Notes under the pieces: model-generated
What the model was told of the DNA's origin: nothing
Databases searched by the model: none
The model's input: the letters and a program-made list of their open reading frames with translations, nothing else
Position numbers and translations under genes: made by a program
Shown here: positions 22,501 through 35,444 of the stretch, in pieces
Layout of the letters: each line of letters starts with the position of its first letter
Position numbering within the stretch: position 1 is the first letter of the stretch
Assembly (NCBI RefSeq): GCF_047495875.1
Contig: NC_092460.1
Span: forward strand, 41,644,073-41,708,072
DNA from: Pithys albifrons albifrons
Taxonomy: Eukaryota > Chordata > Aves > Passeriformes > Thamnophilidae
DNA: 64,000 bases
Direction: 5' to 3'

Positions 22501-24166
22501 TTCTTTCTTGGTGAAAAACACAGTTGTTACGTACGGGAAGCTCCTCTCGCAAAGTGCACCTTTGCTCTTCCAACACGTGAAACTCTTGATTTCTGACAGA
22601 CAGGAGACATCAGGGCACATATTTCTTTTGGTTTTGGAAAGTAAATCATATGCATCTAAAACTCCAGGGCTGGAGCTTGCTTTCACTGTGCAAAGCACTG
22701 TTGTTCCTTAGGGGAAGCTCAACGAGCAAAGTGCCACCTTGCTTTGCTAACAAGTAAAACAGTCGATTCCTATCGGACATAAGTCATCAGAACACAGTAT
22801 TCTTATGGCTCTTGTTAGTGAATCACATGCATTAGAGAATCCAGGACTGGAGCTCTCTTTCTGGATGCAAAGCACTGTTGTTCCTTAGGGGAAATTCAGC
22901 TCGCAAAGAGTAGCATTTTTCTGCTAACAAGTGAAACAGTCGATTCCTGACAGAAAGAATGTATCAGGACACATATTTCTTATGGCTTTAGAAAGATTCT
23001 CATATGCATTTAGAACCCAGGACTGGATCTTTCTTTCTCGGTGAAAAACAGCGTTGTTCCTTAGGGGAAGCTCATCTCGCAAAGTGCAACTTTTCCTTGC
23101 TAACAAGAGAAACAGCTGATTCTTGCAAGATAGAAGGCATGAGGACACACATTTCTTATGGCTTTGATAAGTGAATAATATGCATCTGAGAATCCAGGAC
23201 TGGATCTTTCTTTCTCGGTGAAAAACAACTTTGTTCCTAAAAGGAAGCTCATCTCGCAAAGTGCAACTTTTCGTTGGTAACAATAGAAACAGTTGATTCT
23301 TGCAAGACAGAAGGCATAATGCCATATATTTCTTATGGCTTTGATAAGTGAATCATATGCCTTCGAGAATGCAGGTTTGGACCTTCCTTTCTTGGTGAAA
23401 ACACAGTTGTTACGTACGGGAAGCTCCTCTCGCAAAGTGCACCTTTGCTCTTCTAACACGTGAAACTCTTGATTTCTGACAGACAGGAGACATCAGGGCA
23501 CATATTTCTTATGGTTTTGGAAAGTAAATCATATGCATCTAAAACTCCAGAGCTGGAGCTTGCTTTCATGGTGCAAAGCACTGTTGTTCCTTAGGGGAAG
23601 GTCAACGAGCAAAGTGCAACTTTGCTTTGCTAACAAGTGAAACAGTCGATTCCTGTCAGACAGGAGGCATCAGGACACAGTATTCTTATGGCTCTTGTTA
23701 GTGAATCACATGCATTAGAGAATCCAGGACTGGAGCTCTCTTTCTGGATGCAAAGCACTGTTGTTCCTTAGGGGAAGCTCAACGAGCAAAGTGCAACTTT
23801 GCTTTGCTAACAAGTGATACAGTCGATTCCTGTCAGACAGGAGGCATCAGGACACAGTATTCTTATGGCTCTGGCTAGTGAATCACATGCATCAGAGAAT
23901 CCAGGACTGGAGCTCTCTTTCTGGATGCAAAGCACTGTTGTTCCTTAGGGGAAGCTCAACGAGCAAAGTGCAACTTTGCTTTGCTAACAAGTGAAACAGT
24001 CGATTCCTGTCAGATAGAAGGCATCAGGACACAGTATTCTTATGGCTCTGGCTAGTGAATCACATGCATCAGAGAACCCAGGACTGGAGCTCTCTTTCTG
24101 GATGCAAAGCACTGTTGTTCCTTAGGGGAAGTTCAGCTCGCAAAGAGTAGCATTATTCTGCTAACA
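19575..24166 (+). repeat. HOR block: E'-B-C-d, E-F-B-C-D, E-F-B-C-D2, E'-B-C-D, E-F-B-C-D3
   Basis: Unit starts are 19575, 20279, 21163, 22223 and 22930, 26 monomers. The C/D pair at about 20808-21162 holds a cluster of private substitutions between 20861 and 20975. The D at about 22753 has GTAAAAC where other copies have GTGAAAC. Confidence 0.85.
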
Positions 24167-27100
24167 AGTGAAACAGTCGATTCCTGCCAGAAAGACTGTA
24201 TCAGGACACATATTTCTTATGGCTTTAGAAAGATTCTCATATGCATCTGAGAATCCAGGACTGGATCTTTCTTTCTCGGTGAAAAACAACTTTGTTCCTT
24301 AGGGGAAGCTCATCTCGCAAAGTGCAACTTTTCGTTGCTAACAAGAGAAACAGCTGATTCTTGCAAGACAGAAGGCATAAGGACATATATATCTTATGGC
24401 TTTGATAAGTGAATCGTATGCATTTGAGAATGCAGGTCTGGAGCTTTCTTTCTTGGTGAAAAACACAGTTGTTACGTACCGGAAGCTCTTATCGCAAAGT
24501 GCACCTTTGCTCTTCTAACACGTGAAACTCTTGATGTCTGACAGACAGGAGACATCAGGGCACATATTTCTTTTGGTTTTGGAAAGTAAATCATATGCAT
24601 CTAAAACTCCAGGGCTGGAGCTTGCTTTCACTGTGCAAAGCACTGTTGTTCCTTAGGGGAAGGTCAACGAGCAAAGTGCAACTTTGATTTGCTAAGTGAA
24701 ACAGTCGATTCCTGTCAGACAGAAGGCATCAGGACACAGTATTCTTATGGCTCTTGTTAGTGAATCACATGCATTAGAGAATCCAGGACTGGAGCTCTCT
24801 TTCTGGATGCAAAGTACTGTTGTTCCTTAGGGGAAATTCAGCTCGCAAAGAGTAGCATTTTTCTGCTAACAAGTGAAACAGTCGATTCCTGACAGAAAGA
24901 ATGTATCAGGACACATATTTCTTATGGCTTTAGAAAGATTCTCATATGCATTTAGAATCCAGGACTGGATCTTTCTTTCTCGGTGAAAAACAGCGTTGTT
25001 CCTTAGGGGAAGCTCATCTCGCAAAGTGCAACTTTTCGTTGCTAACAAGAGAAACAGCTGATTCTTGCAAGATAGAAGGCATGAGGACACACATTTCTTA
25101 TGGCTTTGATAAGTGAATAATATGCATCTGAGAATCCAGGCCTGGATCTTTCTTTCTCCGTGAAAAACAACTTTGTTCCTTAAAGGAAGCTCAACTCGCA
25201 AAATGCGACTTTACGTTGCTAACAAGAGAAACAGCTGATCCTTGCAAGACAGAAGGCATAAGGACACACATTTCTTATGGCTTTGATAAGTGAATCATAT
25301 GCATCTGAGAATGCAGGTTTGGAGCTTCCTTTCTTGGTGAAAACACAGTTGTTACGTACGGGAAGCTCCTCTCGCAAAGTGCACCTTTGCTCTTCTAACA
25401 CGTGAAACTCTGGATTTCTGACGGACAGGAGACATCAGGGCATATATTTGTTATGGTTTTGGAAAGTAAATCATATGCATCTAAAACCCAAGGGCTGGAG
25501 CTTGCTTTCACTGTGCAAAGCACTGTTGTTCCTTAGGGGAAGCTCAACGAGCAAAGTGCAACTTTGCTTTGCTAACAAGTGAAACAGTCGATTCCTATCG
25601 GACATAAGTCATCAGAACACAGTATTCTTATGGCTCTTGTTAGTGAATCACATGCATTAGAGAATCCAGGACTGGAGCTCTCTTTCTGGATGCAAAGCAC
25701 TGTTGTTCCTTAGGGGAAATTCAGCTCGCAAAGAGTAGCATTTTTCTGCTAACAAGTGAAACAGTCGATTCCTGACAGAAAGAATGTATCAGGACACATA
25801 TTTCTTATGGCTTTAGAAAGATTCTCATATGCATTTAGAATCCAGGACTGGATCTTTCTTTCTCGGTGAAAAACAGCGTTGTTCCTTAGGGGAAGCTCAT
25901 CTCGCAAAGTGCAACTTTTCGTTGCTAACAAGAGAAACAGCTGATTCTTGCAAGATAGAAGGCATGAGGACACACATTTCTTATGGCTTTGATAAGTGAA
26001 TAATATGCATCTGAGAATCCAGGACTGGATCTTTCTTTCTCGGTGAAAAACAACTTTGTTCCTAAAAGGAAGCTCATCTCGCAAAGTGCAACTTTTCGTT
26101 GGTAAAAATAGAAACAGTTGATTCTTGCAAGACAGAAGGCATAATGCCATATATTTCCTATGGCTTTGATAACTGAATCATATGCCTTCGAGAATGCAGG
26201 TTTGGAGCTTCCTTTCTTGGTGAAAACACAGTTGTTACGTACGGGAAGCTCCTCTCGCAAAGTGCACCTTTGCTCTTCTAACACGTGAAACTCTTCATTT
26301 CTGACAGACAGGAGACATCAGGGCACATATTTCTTATGGTTTTGGAAAGTAAATCATATGCATCTAAAACTCCAGAGCTGGAGCTTGCTTTCATGGTGCA
26401 AAGCACTGTTGTTCCTTAGGGGAAGCTCAACGAGCAAAGTGCAACTTTGATTTGCTAACAAGTGAAACAGTCGATTCCTGTCAGACAGAAGGCATCAGGA
26501 CACAGTATTCTTATGGCTCTGGCTAGTGAATCACATGCATCAGAGAATCCAGGACTGGAGCTCTCTTTCTGGATGCAAAGCACTGTTGTTCCTTAGGGGA
26601 AGCCCAACGAGCAAAGTGCAACTTTGCTTTGCTAACAAGTGAAACAGTCGATTCCTGTCAGACAGAAGGCATCAGGACACAGTATTCTTATGGCTCTGGC
26701 TAGTGAATCACATGCATCAGAGAATCCAGGACTGGAGCTCTCTTTCTGGATGCAAAGCACTGTTGTTCCTTAGGGGAAGCTCAACGAGCAAAGTGCAACT
26801 TTGCTTTGCTAACAAGTGAAACAGTCGATTCCTGTCAGATAGAAGGCATCAGGACACAGTATTCTTATGGCTCTGGCTAGTGAATCACATGCATCAGAGA
26901 ATCCAGGACTGGAGCTCTCTTTCTGGATGCAAAGCACTGTTGTTCCTTAGGGGAAGCCCAACGAGAAAAGTGCCACTTTGCTTTGCTAACAAGTGAAACA
27001 GTCGATTCCTGTCAGACAGAAGGCATCAGGACACAGTATTCTTATGGCTCTTGTTAGTGAATCACATGCATTAGAGAATCCAGGACTGGAGCTCTCTTTC

Positions 27101-29464
27101 TGGATGCAAAGCGCAGTTGTTCCTTAGGGGAAGTTCAGCTCGCAAAGAGTAGCATTATTCTGCTAACAAGTGAAACAGTCGATTCCTGCCAGAAAGACTG
27201 TATCAGGACACATATTTCTTATGGCTTTAGAAAGATTCTCATATGCATCTGAGAATCCAGGCCTGGATCTTTCTTTCTCTGTGAAAAACAGCGTTGTTCC
27301 TTAAGGGAAGCTCATCTCTCAAAGTGCAACTTTTCGTTGCTAACAAGAGAAACAGCTGATTCTTGCAAGACAGAAGGCATAAGGACATATATTTCTTATG
27401 GCTTTGATAAGTGAATCATATGCATTCGAGAATGCAGGTCTGGAGCTTTCCTTCTTGGTGAAAAACACAGTTGTTACGTACGGGAAGCTCCTCTCGCAAA
27501 GTGCACCTTTGCTCTTCCAACACGTGAAACTCTTGATTTCTGACAGACAGGAGACATCAGGGCACATATTTCTTTTGGTTTTGGAAAGTAAATCATATGC
27601 ATCTAAAACTCCAGGGCTGGAGCTTGCTTTCACTGTGCAAAGCACTGTTGTTCCTTAGGGGAAGGTCAACGAGCAAAGTGCAACTTTGATTTGCTAAGTG
27701 AAATAGTCGATTCCTGTCAGACAGAAGGCATCAGGACACAGTATTCTTATGGCTCTTGTTAGTGAATCACATGCATTAGAGAATCCAGGACTGGAGCTCT
27801 CTTTCTGGATGCAAAGCACTGTTGTTCCTTAGGGGAAATTCAGCTCGCAAAGAGTAGCATTTTTCTGCTAACAAGTGAAACAGTCGATTCCTTACAGAAA
27901 GAATGTATCAGGACACATATTTCTTATGGCTTTAGAAAGATTCTCATATGCATTTAGAATCCAGGACTGGATCTTTCTTTCTCGGTGAAAAACAGCGTTG
28001 TTCCTTAGGGGAAGCTCATCTCGCAAAGTGCAACTTTTCGTTGCTAACAAGAGAAACAGCTGATTCTTGCAAGATAGAAGGCATGAGGACACGCATTTCT
28101 TATGGCTTTGATAAGTGAATAATATGCATCTGAGAATCCAGGACTGGATCTTTCTTTCTCGGTGAAAAACAAGTTTGTTCCTTAAAGGAAGCTCATCTCG
28201 CAAAGTGCAACTTTTCGTTGGTAACAATAGAAACAGTTGATTCTTGCAAGACAGAAGGCATAATGACATATATTTCTTATGGCTTTGATAAGTGAATCAT
28301 ATGCCTTCGAGAATGCAGGTTTGGAGCTTCCTTTCTTGGTGAAAACACAGTTGTTACGTACGGGAAGCTCCTCTCGCAAAGTGCACCTTTGCTCTTCTAA
28401 CACGTGAAACTCTTGATTTCTGACAGACAGGAGACATCAGGGCACATATTTCTTATGGTTTTGGAAAGTAAATCATATGCATCTAAAACTCCAGAGCTGG
28501 AGCTTGCTTTCATGGTGCAAAGCACTGTTGTTCCTTAGGGGAAGCTCAACGAGCAAAGTGCAACTTTGATTTGCTAACAAGTGAAACAGTCGATTCCTGT
28601 CAGACAGAAGGCATCAGGACACAGTATTCTTATGGCTCTGGCTAGTGAATCACATGCATCAGAGAATCCAGGACTGGAGCTCTCTTTCTGGATGCAAAGC
28701 ACTGTTGTTCCTTAGGGGAAGCCCAACGAGCAAAGTGCAACTTTGCTTTGCTAACAAGTGAAACAGTCGATTCCTGTCAGATAGAAGGCATCAGGACACA
28801 GTATTCTTATGGCTCTGGCTAGTGAATCACATGCATCAGAGAATCCAGGACTGGAGCTCTCTTTCTGGATGCAAAGCACTGTTGTTCCTTAGGGGAAGCC
28901 CAACGAGCAAAGTGCAACTTTGCTTTGCTAACAAGTGAAACAGTCGATTCCTGTCAGACAGAAGGCATCAGGACACAGTATTCTTATGGCTCTGGCTAGT
29001 GAATCACATGCATCAGAGAATGCAGGACTGGAGCTCTCTTTCTGGATGCAAAGCACTGTTGTTCCTTAGGGGAAGCCCAACGAGCAAAGTGCAACTTTGC
29101 TTTGCTAACAAGTGAAACAGTCGATTCCTGTCAGACAGAAGGCATCAGGACACAGTATTCTTATGGCTCTGGTTAGTGAATCACATGCATCAGAGAATCC
29201 AGGACTGGAGCTCTCTTTCTGGATGCAAAGCACTGTTGTTCCTTAGGGGAAGCTCAACGAGCAAAGTGCCACTTTGCTTTGCTAACAAGTGAAACAGTCG
29301 ATTCCTGTCAGACAGAAGGCATCAGGACACAGTATTCTTATGGCTCTTGTTAGTGAATCACATGCATTAGAGAATCCAGGACTGGAGCTCTCTTTCTGGA
29401 TGCAAAGCGCAGTTTTTCCCTAGGGGAAGTTCAGCTCGCAAAGAGTAGCATTATTCTGCTAACA
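24167..29464 (+). repeat. HOR block: E'-B-C-d, E-F-B-C-D, E-F-B-C-D4, E'-B-C-d, E-F-B-C-D5
   Basis: Unit starts are 24167, 24871, 25755, 27170 and 27874, 30 monomers. D runs lie at about 26462-27169 (four) and 28580-29464 (five). The five-D unit closely resembles the one at 17984-19574. Confidence 0.85.
28580..29464 (+). repeat. Expanded D run, five monomers
   Basis: This run resembles 18690-19574, including the AATGCAGGACTGG variant (about 29,020). The final D has private changes (GCAGTTTTTCCCTAGGGG). Confidence 0.88.
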
Positions 29465-31710
29465 AGTGAAACAGTCGATTCCTGCCAGAAAGACTGTATC
29501 AGGACACATATTTCTTATGGCTTTAGAAAGATTCTCATATGCATCTGAGAATCCAGGCCTGGATCTTTCTTTCTCTGTGAAAAACAGCGTTGTTCCTTAA
29601 GGGAAGCTCATCTCTCAAAGTGCAACTTTTCGTTGCGAACAAGAGAAACAGCTGATTCTTGCAAGACAGAAGGCATAAGGACATATATTTCTTATGGCTT
29701 TGATAAGTGAATCATATGCATTCGAGAATGCAGGTCTGGAGCTTTCTTTCTTGGTGAAAAACACAGTTGTTACGTACGGGAAGCTCCTCTCGCAAAGTGC
29801 ACCTTTGCTCTTCCAACACGTGAAACTCTTGATTTCTGACAGACAGGAGACATCAGGGCACATATTTCTTTTGGTTTTGGAAAGTAAATCATATGCATCT
29901 AAAACTCCAGGGCTGGAGCTTGCTTTCACTGTGCAAAGCACTGTTGTTCCTTAGGGGAAGGTCAACGAGCAAAGTGCAACTTTGATTTGCTAAGTGAAAC
30001 AGTCGATTCCTGTCAGACAGAAGGCATCAGGACACAGTATTCTTATGGCTCTTGTTAGTGAATCACATGCATTAGAGAATCCAGGACTGGAGCTCTCTTT
30101 CTGGATGCAAAGTACTGTTGTTCCTTAGGGGAAATTCAGCTCGCAAAGAGTAGCATTTTTCTGCTAACAAGTGAAACAGTCGATTCCTGACAGAAAGAAT
30201 GTATCAGGACACATATTTCTTATGGCTTTAGAAAGATTCTCATATGCATTTAGAATCCAGGACTGGATCTTTCTTTCTCGGTGAAAAACAGCGTTGTTCC
30301 TTAGGGGAAGCTCATCTCGCAAAGTGCAACTTTTCGTTGCTAACAAGAGAAACAGCTGATTCTTGCAAGATAGAAGGCATGAGGACACACATTTCTTATG
30401 GCTTTGATAAGTGAATAATATGCATCTGAGAATCCAGGCCTGGATCTTTCTTTCTCCGTGAAAAACAACTTTGTTCCTTAAAGGAAGCTCAACTCGCAAA
30501 ATGCGACTTTACGTTGCTAACAAGAGAAACAGCTGATCCTTGCAAGACAGAAGGCATAAGGACACACATTTCTTATGGCTTTGATAAGTGAATCATATGC
30601 ATCTGAGAATGCAGGTTTGGAGCTTCCTTTCTTGGTGAAAACACAGTTGTTACGTACGGGAAGCTCCTCTCGCAAAGTGCACCTTTGCTCTTCTAACACG
30701 TGAAACTCTGGATTTCTGACGGACAGGAGACATCAGGGCATATATTTGTTATGGTTTTGGAAAGTAAATCATATGCATCTAAAACCCAAGGGCTGGAGCT
30801 TGCTTTCACTGTGCAAAGCACTGTTGTTCCTTAGGGGAAGCTCAACGAGCAAAGTGCAACTTTGCTTTGCTAACAAGTGAAACAGTCGATTCCTATCGGA
30901 CATAAGTCATCAGAACACAGTATTCTTATGGCTCTTGTTAGTGAATCACATGCATTAGAGAATCCAGGACTGGAGCTCTCTTTCTGGATGCAAAGCACTG
31001 TTGTTCCTTAGGGGAAATTCAGCTCGCAAAGAGTAGCATTTTTCTGCTAACAAGTGAAACAGTCGATTCCTGACAGAAAGAATGTATCAGGACACATATT
31101 TCTTATGGCTTTAGAAAGATTCTCATATGCTTCTTAGAATCCAGGACTGGATCTTTCTTTCTCGGTGAAAAACAGCGTTGTTCCTTAGGGGAAGCTCATC
31201 TCGCAAAGTGCAACTTTTCGTTGCTAACAAGAGAAACAGCTGATTCTTGCAAGATAGAAGGCATGAGGACACACATTTCTTATGGCTTTGATAAGTGAAT
31301 AATATGCATCTGAGAATCCAGGCCTGGATCTTTCTTTCTCCGTGAAAAACAACTTTGTTCCTTAAAGGAAGCTCAACTCGCAAAATGCGACTTTACGTTG
31401 CTAACAAGAGAAACAGCTGATCCTTGCAAGACAGAAGGCATAAGGACACACATTTCTTATGGCTTTGATAAGTGAATCATATGCATCTGAGAATGCAGGT
31501 TTGGAGCTTCCTTTCTTGGTGAAAACACAGTTGTTACGTACGGGAAGCTCCTCTCGCAAAGTGCACCTTTGCTCTTCCAACACGTGAAACTCTTGATTTC
31601 TGACGGACAGGAGACATCAGGGCACATATTTCTTTTGGTTTTGGAAAGTAAATCATATGCATCTAAAACTCCAGGGCTGGAGCTTGCTTTCACTGTGCAA
31701 AGCACTGTTG

Positions 31711-31722
31711 TTACGTACGGGA
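31711..31722 (+). other. Class-B patch inside a C monomer
   Basis: The C monomer starting at about 31583 reads TTGTTACGTACGGGAAGGTC where all other C copies read TTGTTCCTTAGGGGAAG. ACGTACGGGAAG is the class-B form. The sequence on both sides remains C-type, so a short interclass conversion tract is the simplest reading. Confidence 0.75.
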
Positions 31723-33000
31723 AGGTCAACGAGCAAAGTGCAACTTTGCTTTGCTAACAAGTGAAACAGTCGATTCCTGTCAGACAGGAGGCATCAGGAC
31801 ACAGTATTCTTATGGCTCTGGCTAGTGAATCACATGCATCAGAGAATCCAGGACTGGAGCTCTCTTTCTGGATGCAAAGCACTGTTGTTCCTTAGGGGAA
31901 GCTCAACGAGCAAAGTGCAACTTTGCTTTGCTAACAAGTGAAACAGTCGATTCCTGTCAGACAGGAGGCATCAGGACACAGTATTCTTATGGCTCTGGCT
32001 AGTGAATCACATGCATCAGAGAATCCAGGACTGGAGCTCTCTTTCTGGATGCAAAGCACTGTTGTTCCTTAGGGGAAGCTCAACGAGCAAAGTGCAACTT
32101 TGCTTTGCTAACAAGTGAAACAGTCGATTCCTGTCAGATAGAAGGCATCAGGACACAGTATTCTTATGGCTCTTGTTAGTGAATCACATGCATTAGAGAA
32201 TCCAGGCCTGGAGCTCTCTTTCTGGATGAAAAGCGCACTTGTTCCTTAGGGGAAGTTCAGCTCGCAATGAGTAGCATTATTCTGCTAACAAGTGAAACAG
32301 TCGATTCCTGCCAGAAAGACTGTATCAGGACACATATTTCTTATGGCTTTAGAAAGATTCTCATATGCATCTGAGAATCCAGGACTGGATCTTTCTTTCT
32401 CGGTGAAAAACAACTTTGTTCCTTAGGGGAAGCTCATCTCGCAAAGTGCAACTTTTCGTTGCTAACAAGAGAAACAGCTGATTCTTGCAAGACAGAAGGC
32501 ATAAGGACATATATATCTTATGGCTTTGATAAGTGAATCGTATGCATTTGAGAATGCAGGTCTGGAGCTTTCTTTCTTGGTGAAAAACACAGTTGTTACG
32601 TACCGGAAGCTCTTATCGCAAAGTGCACCTTTGCTCTTCTAACACGTGAAACTCTTGATGTCTGACAGACAGGAGACATCAGGGCACATATTTCTTCTGG
32701 TTTTGGAAAGTAAATCATATGCATCTAAAACTCCAGGGCTGGAGCTTGCTTTCATGGTGCAAAGCACTGTTGTTTCTTTAGGGGAACCTCAACGAGCAAA
32801 GTGCAACCCTTCTTTGCTAACAAGTGAAACAGTCGATTCCTATCGCACAGAAAACAACAGAACACAGTATTCTTATGGCTCTGGCTAGTGAATCAAATGC
32901 ATCAGAGAATCCAGGACTGGAGCCCTCTTTCTGGATGCAAAGCGCAGTTGTTCCTTAGGGGAAGTTCAGCTCGCAAAGAGTAGCATTTATCTGCGAACAA

Positions 33001-33144
33001 GTGAAACAGTCGATTCCTGCCAAAAAGAATGTTTCAGGCTTTATGGCTTAGAATCCAGGACTGGATCTTTCTATCTCTGTGAAAAACAACATTGTTCCTT
33101 AGGGGAAGCTCATCTCCCAAAGTGCAACTTTTCGTTGGTAACAA
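33001..33144 (+). repeat. Truncated E monomer (t), copy 2, 144 bp
   Basis: It has the same GTTTCAGGCTTTATGGC deletion joint as at 16074 and is followed by a B beginning TAGAAACTGTTG, a substitution shared with copies 3 to 7. Confidence 0.9.
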
Positions 33145-35444
33145 TAGAAACTGTTGATTCTTGCAAGACAGAAGGCATAAGGACATATATTTCTTATGGC
33201 TTGGATAAGTGAATCATATGCATTCGAGAATGCAGGTCTGGAGCTTTCTTTCTTGGTGAAAAACACAGTTGTTACGTAAGGGAAGCTCTTATCGCAAAGT
33301 GCACCTTTGCTCTTCTAACACGTGAAACTCTTGATTTCTGACAGACAGGAGACATCAGGGCACATATTTCTTATGGTTTTGGAAAGTAAATCATATGCAT
33401 CTAAAACTCCAGGGCTGGAGCTTGCTTTCATGGTACAAAGCACTGTTGTTTCTTTACGAGAAGCTCAACGAGCAAAGTGCAACTCTGCTTTGCTAACAAG
33501 TGAAACAGTTGACTCCTGCCAGAAAGAATGTATCAGGACACATATTTCTTATGGCTTTAGAAAGATTCTCATATGCTTCTTAGAATCCAGGACTGGATCT
33601 TTCTTTCTCGGTGAAAAACAGCGTTGTTCCTTAGGGGAAGCTCATCTCGCAAAGTGCAACTTTTCGTTGCTAACAAGAGAAACAGCTGATTCTTGCAAGA
33701 TAGAAGGCATGAGGACACACATTTCTTATGGCTTTGATAAGTGAATAATATGCATCTGAGAATCCAGGACTGGATCTTTCTTTCTCGGTGAAAAACAACT
33801 TTGTTCCTTAAAGGAAGCTCATCTCGCAAAGTGCAACTTTTCGTTGGTAACAATAGAAACAGTTGATTCTTGCAAGACAGAAGGCATAATGCCATATATT
33901 TCTTATGGCTTTGATAAGTGAATCATATGCCTTCGAGAATGCAGGTTTGGAGCTTCCTTTCTTGGTGAAAACACAGTTGTTACGTACGGGAAGCTCCTCT
34001 CGCAAAGTGCACCTTTGCTCTTCTAACACGTGAAACTCTTGATTTCTGACAGACAGGAGACATCAGGGCACATATTTCTTATGGTTTTGGAAAGTAAATC
34101 ATATGCATCTAAAACTCCAGAGCTGGAGCTTGCTTTCATGGTGCAAAGCACTGTTGTTCCTTAGGGGAAGCTCAACGAGCAAAGTGCAACTTTGATTTGC
34201 TAACAAGTGAAAGAGTCGATTCCTGTCAGACAGAAGGCATCAGGACACAGTATTCTTATGGCTCTTGTTAGTGAATCACATGCATCAGAGAATCCAGGAC
34301 TGGAGCTCTCTTTCTGGATGCAAAGCACTGTTGTTCCTTAGGGGAAGCTCAACGAGCAAAGTGCAACTTTGCTTTGCTAACAAGTGAAACAGTCGATTCC
34401 TGTCAGACAGAAGGCATCAGGACACAGTATTCTTATGGCTCTGGCTAGTGAATCACATGCATCAGAGAATCCAGGACTGGAGCTCTCTTTCTGGATGCAA
34501 AGCACTGTTGTTCCTTAGGGGAAGCCCAACGAGCAAAGTGCAACTTTGCTTTGCTAACAAGTGAAACAGTCGATTCCTGTCAGAAAGACTGTATCAGGAC
34601 ACATTTTTCTTATGGCTTTAGAAAGATTCTCATATGCATCTGAGAATCCAGGCCTGGATCTTTCTTTCTCTGTGAAAAACAGCGTTGTTCCTTAAGGGAA
34701 GCTCATCTCTCAAAGTGCAACTTTTCGTTGCTAACAAGAGAAACAGCTGATTCTTGCAAGACAGAAGGCATAAGGACATATATTTCTTATGGCTTTGATA
34801 AGTGAATCATATGCCTTCGAGAATGCAGGTTTGGAGCTTCCTTTCTTGGTGAAAACACAGTTGTTACGTACGGGAAGCTCCTCTCGCAAAGTGCACCTTT
34901 GCTCTTCTAACACGTGAAACTCTTGATTTCTGACAGACAGGAGACATCAGGGCACATATTTCTTATGGTTTTGGAAAGTAAATCATATGCATCTAAAACT
35001 CCAGAGCTGGAGCTTGCTTTCATGGTGCAAAGCACTGTTGTTCCTTAGGGGAAGCTCAACGAGCAAAGTGCAACTTTGATTTGCTAACAAGTGAAAGAGT
35101 CGATTCCTGTCAGACAGAAGGCATCAGGACACAGTATTCTTATGGCTCTGGCTAGTGAATCACATGCATCAGAGAATCCAGGACTGGAGCTCTCTTTCTG
35201 GATGCAAAGCACTGTTGTTCCTTAGGGGAAGCTCAACGAGCAAAGTGCAACTTTGCTTTGCTAACAAGTGAAACAGTCGATTCCTGTCAGACAGAAGGCA
35301 TCAGGACACAGTATTCTTATGGCTCTGGCTAGTGAATCACATGCATCAGAGAATCCAGGACTGGAGCTCTCTTTCTGGATGCAAAGCACTGTTGTTCCTT
35401 AGGGGAAGCCCAACGAGCAAAGTGCAACTTTGCTTTGCTAACAA

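Larger units (their letters stand above)
31200..34700 (+). repeat. Duplicated block, copy 1 (offset ~5,095 bp)
   Basis: The segment includes D3, E'-B-C-D, t-B-C without D, and E-F-B-C-D2, and recurs at about 36.3-39.8 kb. Shared rarities include CATATGCTTCTTAGAATCC (33571 and 38666) and ACGTAAGGGAAG (about 33273 and 38368). Confidence 0.82.
29465..35444 (+). repeat. HOR block: E'-B-C-d, E-F-B-C-D, E-F-B-C-D3, E'-B-C-D, t-B-C, E-F-B-C-D2, E'-B-C-D2
   Basis: Unit starts are 29465, 30170, 31053, 32291, 33001 (t), 33498, 34561. The t unit has no D: its C (33321) runs directly into the E at 33498. The unit at 34561 is E'-like but its B has the CCTTCGAGAATGCAGGTTTGG form normally found after F, so it looks like a crossover product. 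Confidence 0.85.
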
